Origin: Clostridia bacterium | GTDB taxonomy: Bacteria > Bacillota > Clostridia > Christensenellales > Borkfalkiaceae | Length of the DNA stretch: 62,628 nucleotides | Direction of reading: 5' to 3' | NCBI GenBank assembly: GCA_017448355.1 | Contig: JAFSLQ010000057.1 | Span: forward strand, 1-62,628 | Part shown: piece by piece, positions 27,657 to 35,811 of the stretch | Layout: each line of letters begins with the position of its first letter | How positions within the stretch are numbered: the stretch's first letter is position 1 | Notes under the pieces: model-generated | Database searches by the model: none | Told to the model about the DNA's origin: nothing | Seen by the model: the letters and a program-made list of their open reading frames with translations, nothing else | Program-made: the position numbers and the translations under genes

Positions 27657-28733
27657 ATGATGACGTTCGGAATAGAAAAACAGGGCAAAAAGCCTATATA
27701 TGAAACTTTGTACGAAAGCATAAAGCAAGACATTGTTTTAGGCAAGATTAACCACGGCGAAAAATTGCCGTCAAAGCGCACTCTTGCGGAAAGACTTAAC
27801 GTCAGCGTTATAACGGTTGACGCTGCGTATAGGCTACTTATCGACGAAGGATACGTGTATTCAAAGGAGCGGAGCGGGTTTTTCGTGGGGGCGGAAACTT
27901 CCGAACGGCTAAATAAAGGTGCAAGTTTTATCACAAAGCCCGCGCAAAACGACGCAGCGAGTGTGGATTTCAGGTTTTCGTCGCTATCCAAAATAATGCG
28001 TAAGGTAATAACCGACTATGACCGTGCGCTGCTTATTAAACCGCCCGCGTTCGGGATAGCGGAACTTCGCAAAGCAATATCGCTTTATCTGTATCGCTAT
28101 CGCGGTATGGAAGTTGACTATGACAACATAATAATCGGTTCGGGGTCGGAGTATTTTTACGGGATGATTGTCGCGCTTTTAGGAAGGTTTCGCATTTACG
28201 GGCTGGAATATCCGTCGTACGAAAAGATAAGCGCGGTAATACGGACGGAAGGCGCGGCGTGCGAATTTCTTAAAATGGGCGAAAACGGGATTTTGTCCGA
28301 CGAACTTGCGCGCGCAAAATCGACGGTACTGCATATCACGCCGTTTAACAGTTATCCGACAGGGATAACCGCCGATTACTGCAAGCGCATCGAGTATATA
28401 GAGTGGGCAAAAAACCGCGACGGGTTTATCGTTGAAGACGATATCGATTCAGAATTTGCGGTCGGCGCAAAGCCTGTCGAAACGGTATATTCTTTAAGCG
28501 GCGGAAAGCGAGTGATTTATCTTAATACTTTTTCTAAAAGCATAGCCCCGTCGATTCGTATGGGGTATATGATACTGCCCGAAGAACTTAAAGCGGAGTA
28601 TAAAAAGCGGCTGGGGTTTTACTCTTGCACCGTGCCGACGTTCGACCAGTACGTTATGGCGGAATTTATAAACGGCGGGCATTTTGAACGGCATTTGAAT
28701 AGGATTAGACGCAAATTGAAGGAACAAAAATAA
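27657..28733 (+). CDS. MocR-family (GntR-aminotransferase) regulator, C-terminally short
   Basis: The N-terminal GntR winged helix (about 12-75: LPSKRTLAERLNVSVITVD) is joined to an aminotransferase-like domain. The pyridoxal-phosphate lysine motif is present in NTFSKSIAPSIRMGY. Start chosen at ATG 27657 (358 residues); a TTG at 27612 sits at the predicted transcription start. Full MocR proteins are about 450-490 residues. This one stops soon after the segment GGHFERHLNRIRRK, so the last 90-100 residues of the aminotransferase fold are absent. The tRNA-Ala promoter begins 39 bp later and no remaining coding sequence is visible. Either a truncated regulator or a decaying gene. Confidence 0.8.
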   Translation: MMTFGIEKQGKKPIYETLYESIKQDIVLGKINHGEKLPSKRTLAERLNVSVITVDAAYRLLIDEGYVYSKERSGFFVGAETSERLNKGASFITKPAQNDAASVDFRFSSLSKIMRKVITDYDRALLIKPPAFGIAELRKAISLYLYRYRGMEVDYDNIIIGSGSEYFYGMIVALLGRFRIYGLEYPSYEKISAVIRTEGAACEFLKMGENGILSDELARAKSTVLHITPFNSYPTGITADYCKRIEYIEWAKNRDGFIVEDDIDSEFAVGAKPVETVYSLSGGKRVIYLNTFSKSIAPSIRMGYMILPEELKAEYKKRLGFYSCTVPTFDQYVMAEFINGGHFERHLNRIRRKLKEQK

Positions 28734-28771
28734 AAAATTTTCTCTAAATATAAAAAATAGGATAAAAACAG

Positions 28772-28800
28772 TTGAAAATTTCAAAAAAAAATGTTATATT
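28772..28800 (+). promoter_or_regulatory. Promoter of tRNA-Ala
   Basis: TTGAAA (28772-28777), 17 bp, TATATT (28795-28800), with the tRNA 17 bp downstream. Confidence 0.85.
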
Positions 28801-28817
28801 ATTAACGTTAATTTTTT

Positions 28818-28893
28818 GGGGGTATGGCTCAGTTGGTAGAGCGCCTCGTTCGCAACGAGGAGGCCAGCGGTTCGAATCCGCTTATCTCCACCA
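28818..28893 (+). tRNA. tRNA-Ala(CGC)
   Basis: A 76-nt cloverleaf: acceptor GGGGGTA/TATCTCC with two G-T wobbles, discriminator A, encoded CCA. The anticodon arm CCTCG-TTCGCAA-CGAGG gives anticodon CGC (reads GCG). T loop TTCGAAT. The last 16 bp before CCA are duplicated 148 bp downstream (29024-29039). Confidence 0.93.
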
Positions 28894-28933
28894 TAAAAAC
28901 AGGGTAGGCACAAAGCCTACCCTGTTTTTATGG
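28891..28933 (+). terminator. Terminator of tRNA-Ala
   Basis: A 19-bp perfect stem with loop ACAAA; the 5' arm starts at the tRNA's own CCA (28891) and the 3' arm ends in TGTTTTTATGG. Unusually, the CCA end can pair into the terminator before processing. Confidence 0.9.
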
Positions 28934-29039
28934 TAGAAAAGTGTTAGGTCGAACCGCGTCGGTTCGTTCGTCATTTGACGGGCAGAGTCCTGCCGAGAGT
29001 GTCCTTTTAAGGGTTTCGGCAGTATCCGCTTATCTCCAC
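28934..29039 (+). repeat. Hairpin-rich element ending in a copy of the tRNA-Ala 3' end
   Basis: The segment holds four successive hairpins: CGAACCG/CGGTTCG, CGTCA/TGACG, GGCAG/CTGCC, and CTGCCGA (28990-28996) with TCGGCAG (29016-29022). Two bases later comes ATCCGCTTATCTCCAC (29024-29039), identical to tRNA-Ala positions 28876-28891. The 20-mer at 28975-28994 matches 16 of 20 bases in the element beside tRNA-Ser (44536-44555). The structure suggests a small inserted element bounded by 16-bp direct repeats of tRNA sequence. Confidence 0.6.
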
Positions 29040-29044
29040 GGGGT

Positions 29045-29082
29045 AAACGACATCCCACCCTAGAAAGGGTGGGATGTCGTTT
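29045..29082 (+). terminator. Second strong hairpin downstream of tRNA-Ala
   Basis: A 17-bp perfect stem (29045-29061 with 29066-29082, loop AGAA). It is a terminator-grade hairpin but lacks a T run on the plus strand. Its right edge runs into GTTTGGTAGCCCC (29079-29091), identical to the 3' end of tRNA-Glu plus flank at 35638-35650, so on the minus strand it looks like a terminator that has lost its tRNA-Glu. The remaining region to 29168 holds nothing recognisable. Confidence 0.55.
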
Positions 29083-29168
29083 GGTAGCCCCTTTGTCGTT
29101 AAAGGCGAACTGTTTATGCTGTTTACTTGGTCGAAAGTTACGGTTTTGCTGTTTCCCTTATAATATGC

Positions 29169-29197
29169 TTGAAAAAAAGATTATTTTTTGTTAAAAT
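29169..29197 (+). promoter_or_regulatory. Promoter of the two-component operon
   Basis: TTGAAA (29169-29174), 17 bp, TAAAAT (29192-29197), about 28 nt of leader before the ATG at 29232. Confidence 0.8.
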
Positions 29198-29231
29198 TAT
29201 AATAGTATTTTAGGATTAATATTGATAGATT

Positions 29232-30497
29232 ATGGCGAATAACACTGTATTTAACGTAACGGTCTGTATTATAGGGATTTTAATACTTACTATACATATC
29301 GTAAACTTACTTATTAAAAAGAACAAAAGGGACGACGAAAAATCCTTTCTTGATTTTTTAATTTTTACCGCCGTTCATTTTGCGACCTATCTTACGTTTT
29401 CTTTTGTTAAAACCGTTTATACGGGCAACGCTTATATTATCGCGTTTTATACGGTTTTTTATATAATGAACAACGTAGAAGTTTTTATGTTGTATAAATA
29501 TATGAAAAACTATACGAAACGTTCGGGAAAAAACGAAAAAGCGGTAAACGTTATAAACTATGCGCTTTTTGCCGTGTTTATTGTGCTTGACATAGTAAAT
29601 ATATTCACGGGCATTTTCTTTACCGCCGAAAACGGTGCGTATTTAAGAAGTAAAACTATGATTTTGTCGCAAGGGTATCAATTTGTAATGTTCGTTTTGA
29701 TTGCAATCGTTACGGCGACGAACAAAAACTTAAACGTAAGGGAAAAGACCGCCTTTTCTCTGTATTGTTTTTTGCCTTTCGTGGCAATAATATTTCAGAA
29801 CGTATTTAAGGGCTACGCGATAGCGTACGCGTCGATTATAATTGCAATCGAAGTGCTGTTTTTCTTCGTCAACGTGCAAAAAAACATTGACCTTGCCAAC
29901 GAAAAAGAAAAGAACAAAGACGCACAGATAAAAATAATGCTTTCGCAGATAAAACCGCACTTCGTTTATAATTCGCTGTCGTCGATATCGACCTTGATTA
30001 CTATAAATCCCGATAAGGCGCAGGCGGCACTCGACGATTTTACCGAATATTTAAGACACAATCTTTCGTCTTTAACGGAAACCCGACTTATCCCGTTTGA
30101 AGACGAATTAAAACACATAAAGACGTATGTTTCGCTTGAAAAGATGCGTTTTAACGACAGAATAACCGTCAATTACGATATTAAAGCGGTGGACTTTAAC
30201 GTTCCGCCGCTGTCCATACAGCCGATAGTGGAAAATGCGATAAAGCACGGAATTTTAAAGAGAATAGAAGGCGGCACTATTACCGTAAAAACGTTTGAGA
30301 CAGCGCATAACTACGTGGTGGAAGTAGTTGACGACGGTGTGGGGTTCGATATGCAGGAAGTTAATTTTGAAGATAATACGCACGTAGGCATAAACAACGT
30401 AAAATTTAGGATTAAAAACTGCGGCGGCGAAGTTACGGTTCAAAGTGAAGTCGGCAAAGGCACTTCGGTTACGGTTACTTTTAAAAGGGGGCTATAA
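29232..30497 (+). CDS. LytS-type sensor histidine kinase
   Basis: This 421-residue membrane kinase has six to seven N-terminal membrane spans (about 8-215) and almost no extracytoplasmic domain, so it probably senses within the membrane. The His_kinase domain has the phosphoacceptor His243 in QIKPHFVYNSL (canonical QINPHFLYNTL), followed by a HATPase domain with N-box VENAIKHG at 333-340 and G-boxes DDGVGF and GKGTSV. It overlaps nothing but ends 1 bp before its partner regulator. LytS kinases normally pair with LytTR regulators; here the partner has a SARP-type DNA-binding domain instead. Confidence 0.93.
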   Translation: MANNTVFNVTVCIIGILILTIHIVNLLIKKNKRDDEKSFLDFLIFTAVHFATYLTFSFVKTVYTGNAYIIAFYTVFYIMNNVEVFMLYKYMKNYTKRSGKNEKAVNVINYALFAVFIVLDIVNIFTGIFFTAENGAYLRSKTMILSQGYQFVMFVLIAIVTATNKNLNVREKTAFSLYCFLPFVAIIFQNVFKGYAIAYASIIIAIEVLFFFVNVQKNIDLANEKEKNKDAQIKIMLSQIKPHFVYNSLSSISTLITINPDKAQAALDDFTEYLRHNLSSLTETRLIPFEDELKHIKTYVSLEKMRFNDRITVNYDIKAVDFNVPPLSIQPIVENAIKHGILKRIEGGTITVKTFETAHNYVVEVVDDGVGFDMQEVNFEDNTHVGINNVKFRIKNCGGEVTVQSEVGKGTSVTVTFKRGL

Positions 30498-30498
30498 A

Positions 30499-31260
30499 AT
30501 GAGAGTATTGCTCGTTGACGACGAAGAATTAGGGCTTATACGCTTAAAAAACGCCGCAGAAAAAGTATTGCCAAAAGAAACGGAAATATTAAGTTATACT
30601 AACCCCGTAAAAGCGCTTGAAGAAAATGCGGATAAAAGCATAGATATAGCGTTTTTGGATATAGAAATGCCGGTATTAAACGGTATAACCTTAGCAAAAA
30701 AACTTAAAACCGCTAATCCTAAAATAAATATAATATTTGTTACGGCGTATCACGAATACGCACTTGACGCGTATAAAATGCACGCGTCGGGCTACGTCAC
30801 CAAACCCGTGAACGAAGAAAAAGTAAAAGAAGAACTCGACGGGCTTCGTTATCCCGTTGAGATAGCGGCTACTAAAAAATTGCAGGTTAAGTGTTTCGGT
30901 AATTTTGATGTTTTTGTTAGCGGCAAGCCCTTAAAATTCAAATACGCAAAATCCAAGGAACTGTTTGCGTATTTAATTGACCGAGAAGGTTCGTCGGTCA
31001 ATATAAACGAACTTAACGCCGTACTCTGGGAAGAAGACAAAAAATCTTATTGCCGCAATCTTATAGCGGATATAAAAGAAACCTTAAAAAGCGTAAATGC
31101 GGAAGACGTTTTTATTAAACGCCGAAACGAGTGTTATATAGACATAGACAAGATTGACTGCGACGCTTACGAATATAAGAAAAATAACTCCGCCGCAATA
31201 AGGGCGTACCGCGGGGAATATATGGTGCAATACGACTGGGCGTTTTTTGAGAGCGAATAA
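30499..31260 (+). CDS. Response regulator with SARP-type DNA-binding domain
   Basis: 253 residues from ATG 30499, which follows AAAGGGG; a longer in-frame start lies inside the kinase gene. The receiver domain (1-120) has the acidic pair Asp7/Asp8, phospho-acceptor Asp54 (FLDIEMP) and Lys102 (TKPV). The output domain (about 125-253) is a winged helix of the DnrI/AfsR kind: VKCFGNFDVFVSGKPLKF, KSKELFAYLIDREG and INELNAVLW. SARP activators bind direct repeats with an 11-bp pitch. Just such a repeat lies 6 bp after its stop codon, in front of the giant surface protein gene. Confidence 0.9.
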   Translation: MRVLLVDDEELGLIRLKNAAEKVLPKETEILSYTNPVKALEENADKSIDIAFLDIEMPVLNGITLAKKLKTANPKINIIFVTAYHEYALDAYKMHASGYVTKPVNEEKVKEELDGLRYPVEIAATKKLQVKCFGNFDVFVSGKPLKFKYAKSKELFAYLIDREGSSVNINELNAVLWEEDKKSYCRNLIADIKETLKSVNAEDVFIKRRNECYIDIDKIDCDAYEYKKNNSAAIRAYRGEYMVQYDWAFFESE

Positions 31261-31265
31261 CTGTT

Positions 31266-31285
31266 TGTTGCACTCCTGTTGCACT
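31266..31285 (+). promoter_or_regulatory. 11-bp-period direct repeat, candidate SARP binding site
   Basis: TGTTGCACT occurs at 31266-31274 and again at 31277-31285, an 11-bp period. A poor -10-like TATGAT lies at 31289-31294. This is the geometry of SARP activator sites (tandem repeats on one DNA face just before the -10), and the upstream gene encodes a SARP-type regulator. Confidence 0.6.
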
Positions 31286-31291
31286 TACTAT

Positions 31292-31320
31292 GATACCATA
31301 CATTATGGTATCTTTTTTTT
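31292..31320 (+). terminator. Terminator of the two-component operon
   Basis: A 9-bp stem (GATACCATA / TATGGTATC) with a CAT loop and eight T (31313-31320). It lies only 31 bp before the next ATG. Confidence 0.88.
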
Positions 31321-31350
31321 GCTAAAAAATCATACAAAAAGGAGAAAAGT

Positions 31351-34300
31351 ATGGTAAAAACGAAATTAAGTTTTACGAAAAAGGTTTTATTGGCCTTGCT
31401 TTCGCTACTGTTCGTATTTGCGGCGTCGGCGGCTTTAATCTTGCCTGCGGCGAACACAGCGTATGCGGCAAGCGAAAAAGTAGCCGAATTCCACTTTTGG
31501 CAAATAGGCAAAGGTTCGGGAACGAGAACCGATAACGGTGTTGGCTTTCAATACAGCGGAATTAAGGCAAACACTGACTCAAACATCACTATCGGCGCAA
31601 ATTCAACCGTCACCATAACCGTTTCCGAAAGTACCATAAACTCAAAAGGAATAACCAGTGGTGAGTTTTATATCTACGCTTCGAATATTTCATATGCGTG
31701 GAAGCGTGGTAGCACGACCTTAAAAAGCGGAAATATTTCATCTTTCGTTCAAGTCAAAGAAACGTCCATTGCGGGTAGCGGCGACCTTGTTTTAAGTTTA
31801 ACAAACTCAAATAGCAGCGATGTGACAGGCGTCCACTTTGAAAGCCCTAATTACGTGCTTTACGCGGCGGAAAAACGTTCGGTAAGTATTACGGCAGGAA
31901 CGGGCGTTAAATCCGTTTATATGTCAACTTCGTCCACGGCGACAAGCGGTGATTCAAGCGGAACGGAATATGCCGACGGCACTACCGTTTACGGCTTTGC
32001 TAAACTTGATAAGGGTTATAGCGCTAAATCCGGGTGGACGCTCGTGAGTGGAACTGCGAATACCGAAAACGCGATTTATCGTGTCGGTTCAAAAAAGATT
32101 TCTTCTTCTCAAAAAAGTTTCGGCACGATTTCCGCGGATGCGACGTCTTATACTATTTCTTACACGTTAAACGGCGGAACTTTGCCTTCGGGCTATCCTA
32201 CGAATTATACTATAACGACGGACACCTTTTCACTTTCTAATCCTACGAAAACGGGCTATGCTTTCGCAGGTTGGACAGGTTCGAACGGCAGTACGAAGCA
32301 AACTAGCGTAAGTATCACGAAAGGTTCTACCGGAAATAAAAGTTATACCGCAAACTGGACGGCTAATACTTATACCGTAACGTTAAGTAAAAACAACGGC
32401 ACGGGTGGCAGCGATTCGGTAACCGCAACTTACGGCGCGGCGATGCCGAGTGCAACTATGCCTACGAGAACGGGCTATACTTTCAGCGGATATTTCGATT
32501 CAAATAACGTTAAGTATTATAACGCCAACGGTTCGAGTGCAAAAAACTGGGATAAAGCAAGTGCGGCGACGTTAACCGCAAAGTGGCAGATAAATCAATA
32601 TCCCGTTTCTTGCCCCACAAACACCGACCACGCGTCTTTCTTCGTTTCATCAAGCGATAATGCAACGAGCGGCTCTACGAGCGGTAATTTTGATTATAAT
32701 AGCACGGTTTACTTCTACGTTGTAGCCGACGAAGGTTATTATAAGCCCGATGGCAGCAGTTGGCAAAAAACCGGTATGTCCGGTGACAGAATTATTTACC
32801 GTGCAAACTCTTTAACCGTTAGCGCAGGGACTAACGAGTTTGAAGCGGAAACCCCGCAAATGGGTGCTGATATCGTTGCGTCCGCAACCGGTTATAAAGC
32901 GCCTTTCGACAAGGGTAGCCACTCGATAACCGTTAACGTTACAACGCCCGCAAGCGGTTACGTTGTTAAATATAAGGTTGGTAACGGCGATTATTCTACT
33001 ACAAATCCGCAATATACCGGCGTTTGTAACGTTGCCGTCGAGTATAAAGTAACGGCGGACGGATATTATCCGTTTATCGGCGGCGCAACCGTAGTTATTA
33101 CACAGCAGGAAAACGTTTCCTATACTACTGCGCCCGCTAAAAATGAAGGTTTGATTTATAACGGCGCAGCGCAAGCGTTGCTTACCGCGGGTACGTCGAA
33201 TTACGGCACTATTCAGTATAAACTCGGCGATGAAGGCGAGTGGACGAATAGTGTGCCGCAAGTTCAAAACGTCGGAGAATACGTCGTTTATTACCGCGTT
33301 CCCGCAGACGCGAATCAGGCAGGTATTCCCGAAAGTTCGTTCACCGTTTCTATTGCAGAAGTTAATAAAGACGAATTAAATGCAATTATCAACGAGGCGA
33401 GCGATTATTACGATTCCATAGCGGATACGTACCCGACTATTGCCGCAGGATTTTTAAGCGATATTGCGGACGCGGAAGATATAAGGGATAACGTAAACGT
33501 TACCGAAGAACAAGTTGCCGACGCAACAAGTGCTTTAACCGATAAATTAAGCACGACGATAATTGCCGTAGCCGAAGCGAAAATCGACGCAATCGGAACA
33601 CCCGAAGACACCGAAGCGTTCAGGGGCAAAGCGGAAGGCGCAAGAGAGCTTTACGACGCTTTGACCACCGAACAAAAGGGAATATTCCCCGAAGACGTGC
33701 TTAAAGTTCTTACTGACGATGAAGCGGTAATAGACGTAATGGACGAAATTGACGCAATCGGAGAACCCGAAGATACGGCAGATTTCAGAGAAAAGGTCGA
33801 AGACGCGAGAAACTCTTATGACGCCCTTACCGAAGACCAAAAGGAAATATTCCCCGAAGACGTGCTTAAAACTCTTACGGATTACGAAGCGGTAATAGAC
33901 GTAATGGACGAAATTGACGCCATCGGAACTCCCGAAGATACGGAAGATTTCAGAGAAAAGGTCGAAGACGCGAGAAATTCTTATGACGCACTTACCGATG
34001 ACCAAAAGGCAATATTCCCCGAAGACGTACTTAAAGTTCTTACTGACGATGAAGCGGTAATAGACGTTATGGACGAAATTGACGCCATCGGAGAGCCCGA
34101 AGATACGGCAGAGTTCAGAGAAAAGGTCGAAGACGCGAGAAATTCTTATGACGCTCTTACCGATGACCAAAAGGCAATATTCCCCGAAGACGTACTTAAA
34201 ACTCTTACTGACGACGAAGCGATAATAGACGTTATGGACGAGATACACGCAATCGGTAAGCCTAAGGACACGCAAGCGTTTAAAGATGCGGTAAGGGGCG

Positions 34301-35517
34301 CGAGAGAGTCCTATGAAGAACTTACCGAAGACCAAAAGGAAATATTCCCCGAAGACGCTCTCAAAATGCTTACGGACTATGAAGCGGTGTTAGACGTTAT
34401 GACGGAAATTAACGTAATCGGAACTCCCGAAGATACCGCGGCGTTCAGAAAAAAAGTCGGCAATGCAAGAAATGCTTACAACGCTTTAAGCGGCAAACAA
34501 AAAGCGATGTTCCCATCGGACGTTCTTAAAATATTGACTGACGACGAAGCGGTAATCGCCGTTATGGACGAGATTGACGCTATCGGCGACGTGAAATATA
34601 CGGATACTTGTAAAGGGCGTATCGACAGAGCGAGAAATGCGTACGAAGGTCTTACCGATAAGCAGAAGAATTTATTACCCGAAAAAACATTGCAAACCTT
34701 GATAGACGCCGAAAAGGCCTATGAAGCAATGGATAGAATAAACGATATCGGCACGGTGGAAAACACCGCGGAATCCAAAGCAAAGATTCAGAAGGCAAGA
34801 GAGAGTTTCGACAATCTTACCCACAATCAGAAAGGTTTGGTTGCGCCGAAATTTGTCAAAGCATTGACGGATGCGGAAGCGGCGTTTTCGGTTATCGATA
34901 AGATTAACGATATCGGCGACGTGGAATACACGGCGGAATCGAAATCGCTTATCGACGATGCGAGAGCGGCTTACGAAAGCCTTGACGGCGACCGTAAGGC
35001 TATAATCCCCGAATCGACTTTGCAAACTTTGATTGACGCTGAAAAGGCGTACAAGGCGATGGACAGAATCAATGCAATCGGCGACGTAAAATACACATCG
35101 GAATCGAAGGCACTCATTGATAATGCGAGAGATGTGTACGACGCGCTTTCCGAAAAGCAGAAAGCATCGGTCAAAAACTACGGCGTTTTAACGCAAGCGG
35201 AAATCGACTACGCAAAGGTCGAAGAAACGGTAATTAAAATCAATGCAATCGGCAACGTGGAATACACGGCGAAATCCAAAGCCCTTATAGATGATGCAAG
35301 AGCAACTTATAATGCGCTTTCCGAAAAGCAGAAAACGTTGGTTAGCAACTATTCCGTTTTAACCGCTACGGAAGAACAATACGCTATACTTGACAAGAAT
35401 TCAAAAATCATAACGGTAAGCATAATCGCAGCATGCGTAATAGGCGTTGCGGGTATCATTGCTCTCTTGCTGTTTTTTATCAAAAAGAAAAAGAAAAAAA
35501 CCGAAGAGCAAGGCTAA
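31351..35517 (+). CDS. Giant repeat-rich surface protein, membrane-anchored
   Basis: A 1388-residue secreted protein. Parts in order: signal peptide (about 1-39, cut after TAYA); a unique N-terminal domain (40-265) rich in Ser/Thr; two Listeria-Bacteroides-type beta repeats (about 267-336 and 341-412, ending in TANW and TAKW); a mixed region (about 413-735); eleven tandem 55-residue helical repeats (about 736-1348); a membrane span (about 1352-1376) and a KKKKKK tail. There is no LPxTG motif, so it is held by the C-terminal span. aaaggag precedes the ATG. It should act at the cell surface as an adhesin or spacer. Expression is probably driven by the adjacent SARP-type regulator. Confidence 0.88.
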   Translation: MVKTKLSFTKKVLLALLSLLFVFAASAALILPAANTAYAASEKVAEFHFWQIGKGSGTRTDNGVGFQYSGIKANTDSNITIGANSTVTITVSESTINSKGITSGEFYIYASNISYAWKRGSTTLKSGNISSFVQVKETSIAGSGDLVLSLTNSNSSDVTGVHFESPNYVLYAAEKRSVSITAGTGVKSVYMSTSSTATSGDSSGTEYADGTTVYGFAKLDKGYSAKSGWTLVSGTANTENAIYRVGSKKISSSQKSFGTISADATSYTISYTLNGGTLPSGYPTNYTITTDTFSLSNPTKTGYAFAGWTGSNGSTKQTSVSITKGSTGNKSYTANWTANTYTVTLSKNNGTGGSDSVTATYGAAMPSATMPTRTGYTFSGYFDSNNVKYYNANGSSAKNWDKASAATLTAKWQINQYPVSCPTNTDHASFFVSSSDNATSGSTSGNFDYNSTVYFYVVADEGYYKPDGSSWQKTGMSGDRIIYRANSLTVSAGTNEFEAETPQMGADIVASATGYKAPFDKGSHSITVNVTTPASGYVVKYKVGNGDYSTTNPQYTGVCNVAVEYKVTADGYYPFIGGATVVITQQENVSYTTAPAKNEGLIYNGAAQALLTAGTSNYGTIQYKLGDEGEWTNSVPQVQNVGEYVVYYRVPADANQAGIPESSFTVSIAEVNKDELNAIINEASDYYDSIADTYPTIAAGFLSDIADAEDIRDNVNVTEEQVADATSALTDKLSTTIIAVAEAKIDAIGTPEDTEAFRGKAEGARELYDALTTEQKGIFPEDVLKVLTDDEAVIDVMDEIDAIGEPEDTADFREKVEDARNSYDALTEDQKEIFPEDVLKTLTDYEAVIDVMDEIDAIGTPEDTEDFREKVEDARNSYDALTDDQKAIFPEDVLKVLTDDEAVIDVMDEIDAIGEPEDTAEFREKVEDARNSYDALTDDQKAIFPEDVLKTLTDDEAIIDVMDEIHAIGKPKDTQAFKDAVRGARESYEELTEDQKEIFPEDALKMLTDYEAVLDVMTEINVIGTPEDTAAFRKKVGNARNAYNALSGKQKAMFPSDVLKILTDDEAVIAVMDEIDAIGDVKYTDTCKGRIDRARNAYEGLTDKQKNLLPEKTLQTLIDAEKAYEAMDRINDIGTVENTAESKAKIQKARESFDNLTHNQKGLVAPKFVKALTDAEAAFSVIDKINDIGDVEYTAESKSLIDDARAAYESLDGDRKAIIPESTLQTLIDAEKAYKAMDRINAIGDVKYTSESKALIDNARDVYDALSEKQKASVKNYGVLTQAEIDYAKVEETVIKINAIGNVEYTAKSKALIDDARATYNALSEKQKTLVSNYSVLTATEEQYAILDKNSKIITVSIIAACVIGVAGIIALLLFFIKKKKKKTEEQG
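33556..35400 (+). repeat. Eleven tandem 165-bp coding repeats
   Basis: Unit starts at 33721, 33886, 34051 and 34216 are exactly 165 bp apart, and copies 2-4 are nearly identical in DNA. Later copies diverge but keep the protein pattern IDAIG..EDT or IGDVEYT, ..ARxxYDALT..QK and LTDxE. The gradient from uniform to divergent copies suggests recent expansion at the N-terminal side. Confidence 0.92.
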
Positions 35518-35526
35518 CAATAAATA

Positions 35527-35567
35527 AAAAATCATAACTACGCGTTTTACGCGTAGTTATGATTTTT
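35527..35567 (+). terminator. Terminator of the surface protein gene
   Basis: A 19-bp perfect stem (35527-35545 with 35549-35567) with a TTT loop, containing A and T runs on both sides, so it works in both directions. Confidence 0.92.
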
Positions 35568-35590
35568 AAATCTATTGCTTGAAATATACG

Positions 35591-35628
35591 ATAAAAGCGA
35601 ATCCGTCTCCGAGTGGAAACGGGTTCGC
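35591..35628 (-). terminator. Terminator of tRNA-Glu
   Basis: On the minus strand a 14-bp stem with two G-T pairs (35628-35615 with 35610-35597), loop ACTC, followed by TTTTAT. Confidence 0.85.
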
Positions 35629-35640
35629 CTTTAACTTGTT

Positions 35641-35715
35641 TGGTAGCCCCACGGAGAATCGAACTCCGGATTCCGCCTTGAGAGGGCGGCGTCTTAACCG
35701 CTTGACCATGAGGCC
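35641..35715 (-). tRNA. tRNA-Glu(CTC)
   Basis: A 75-nt cloverleaf on the minus strand. The anticodon arm CCGCC-CTCTCAA-GGCGG gives anticodon CTC, which reads GAG. T loop TTCGATT; CCA encoded (35643-35641). No good promoter lies directly upstream, so it may be cotranscribed with the structured RNA candidate at 35812-36067. Confidence 0.93.
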
Positions 35716-35811
35716 ATTATATTAAAGTAAATGTCGAAATGATATAAATCTTATTTTTTGCAACGGAGATTATTTTAGCATAAACGTTTTTATTTTGCAA
35801 GTAAAAACGGC

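Noticed and set aside
33547-34335. Minus-strand frame of 262 codons opposite the surface-protein repeats
   Set aside because: It is periodic only because the plus-strand repeats are; no start signal or family match.
33556-35400. Tandem array considered as CRISPR
   Set aside because: Units are 165 bp, in frame and without short unique spacers; clearly coding repeats.
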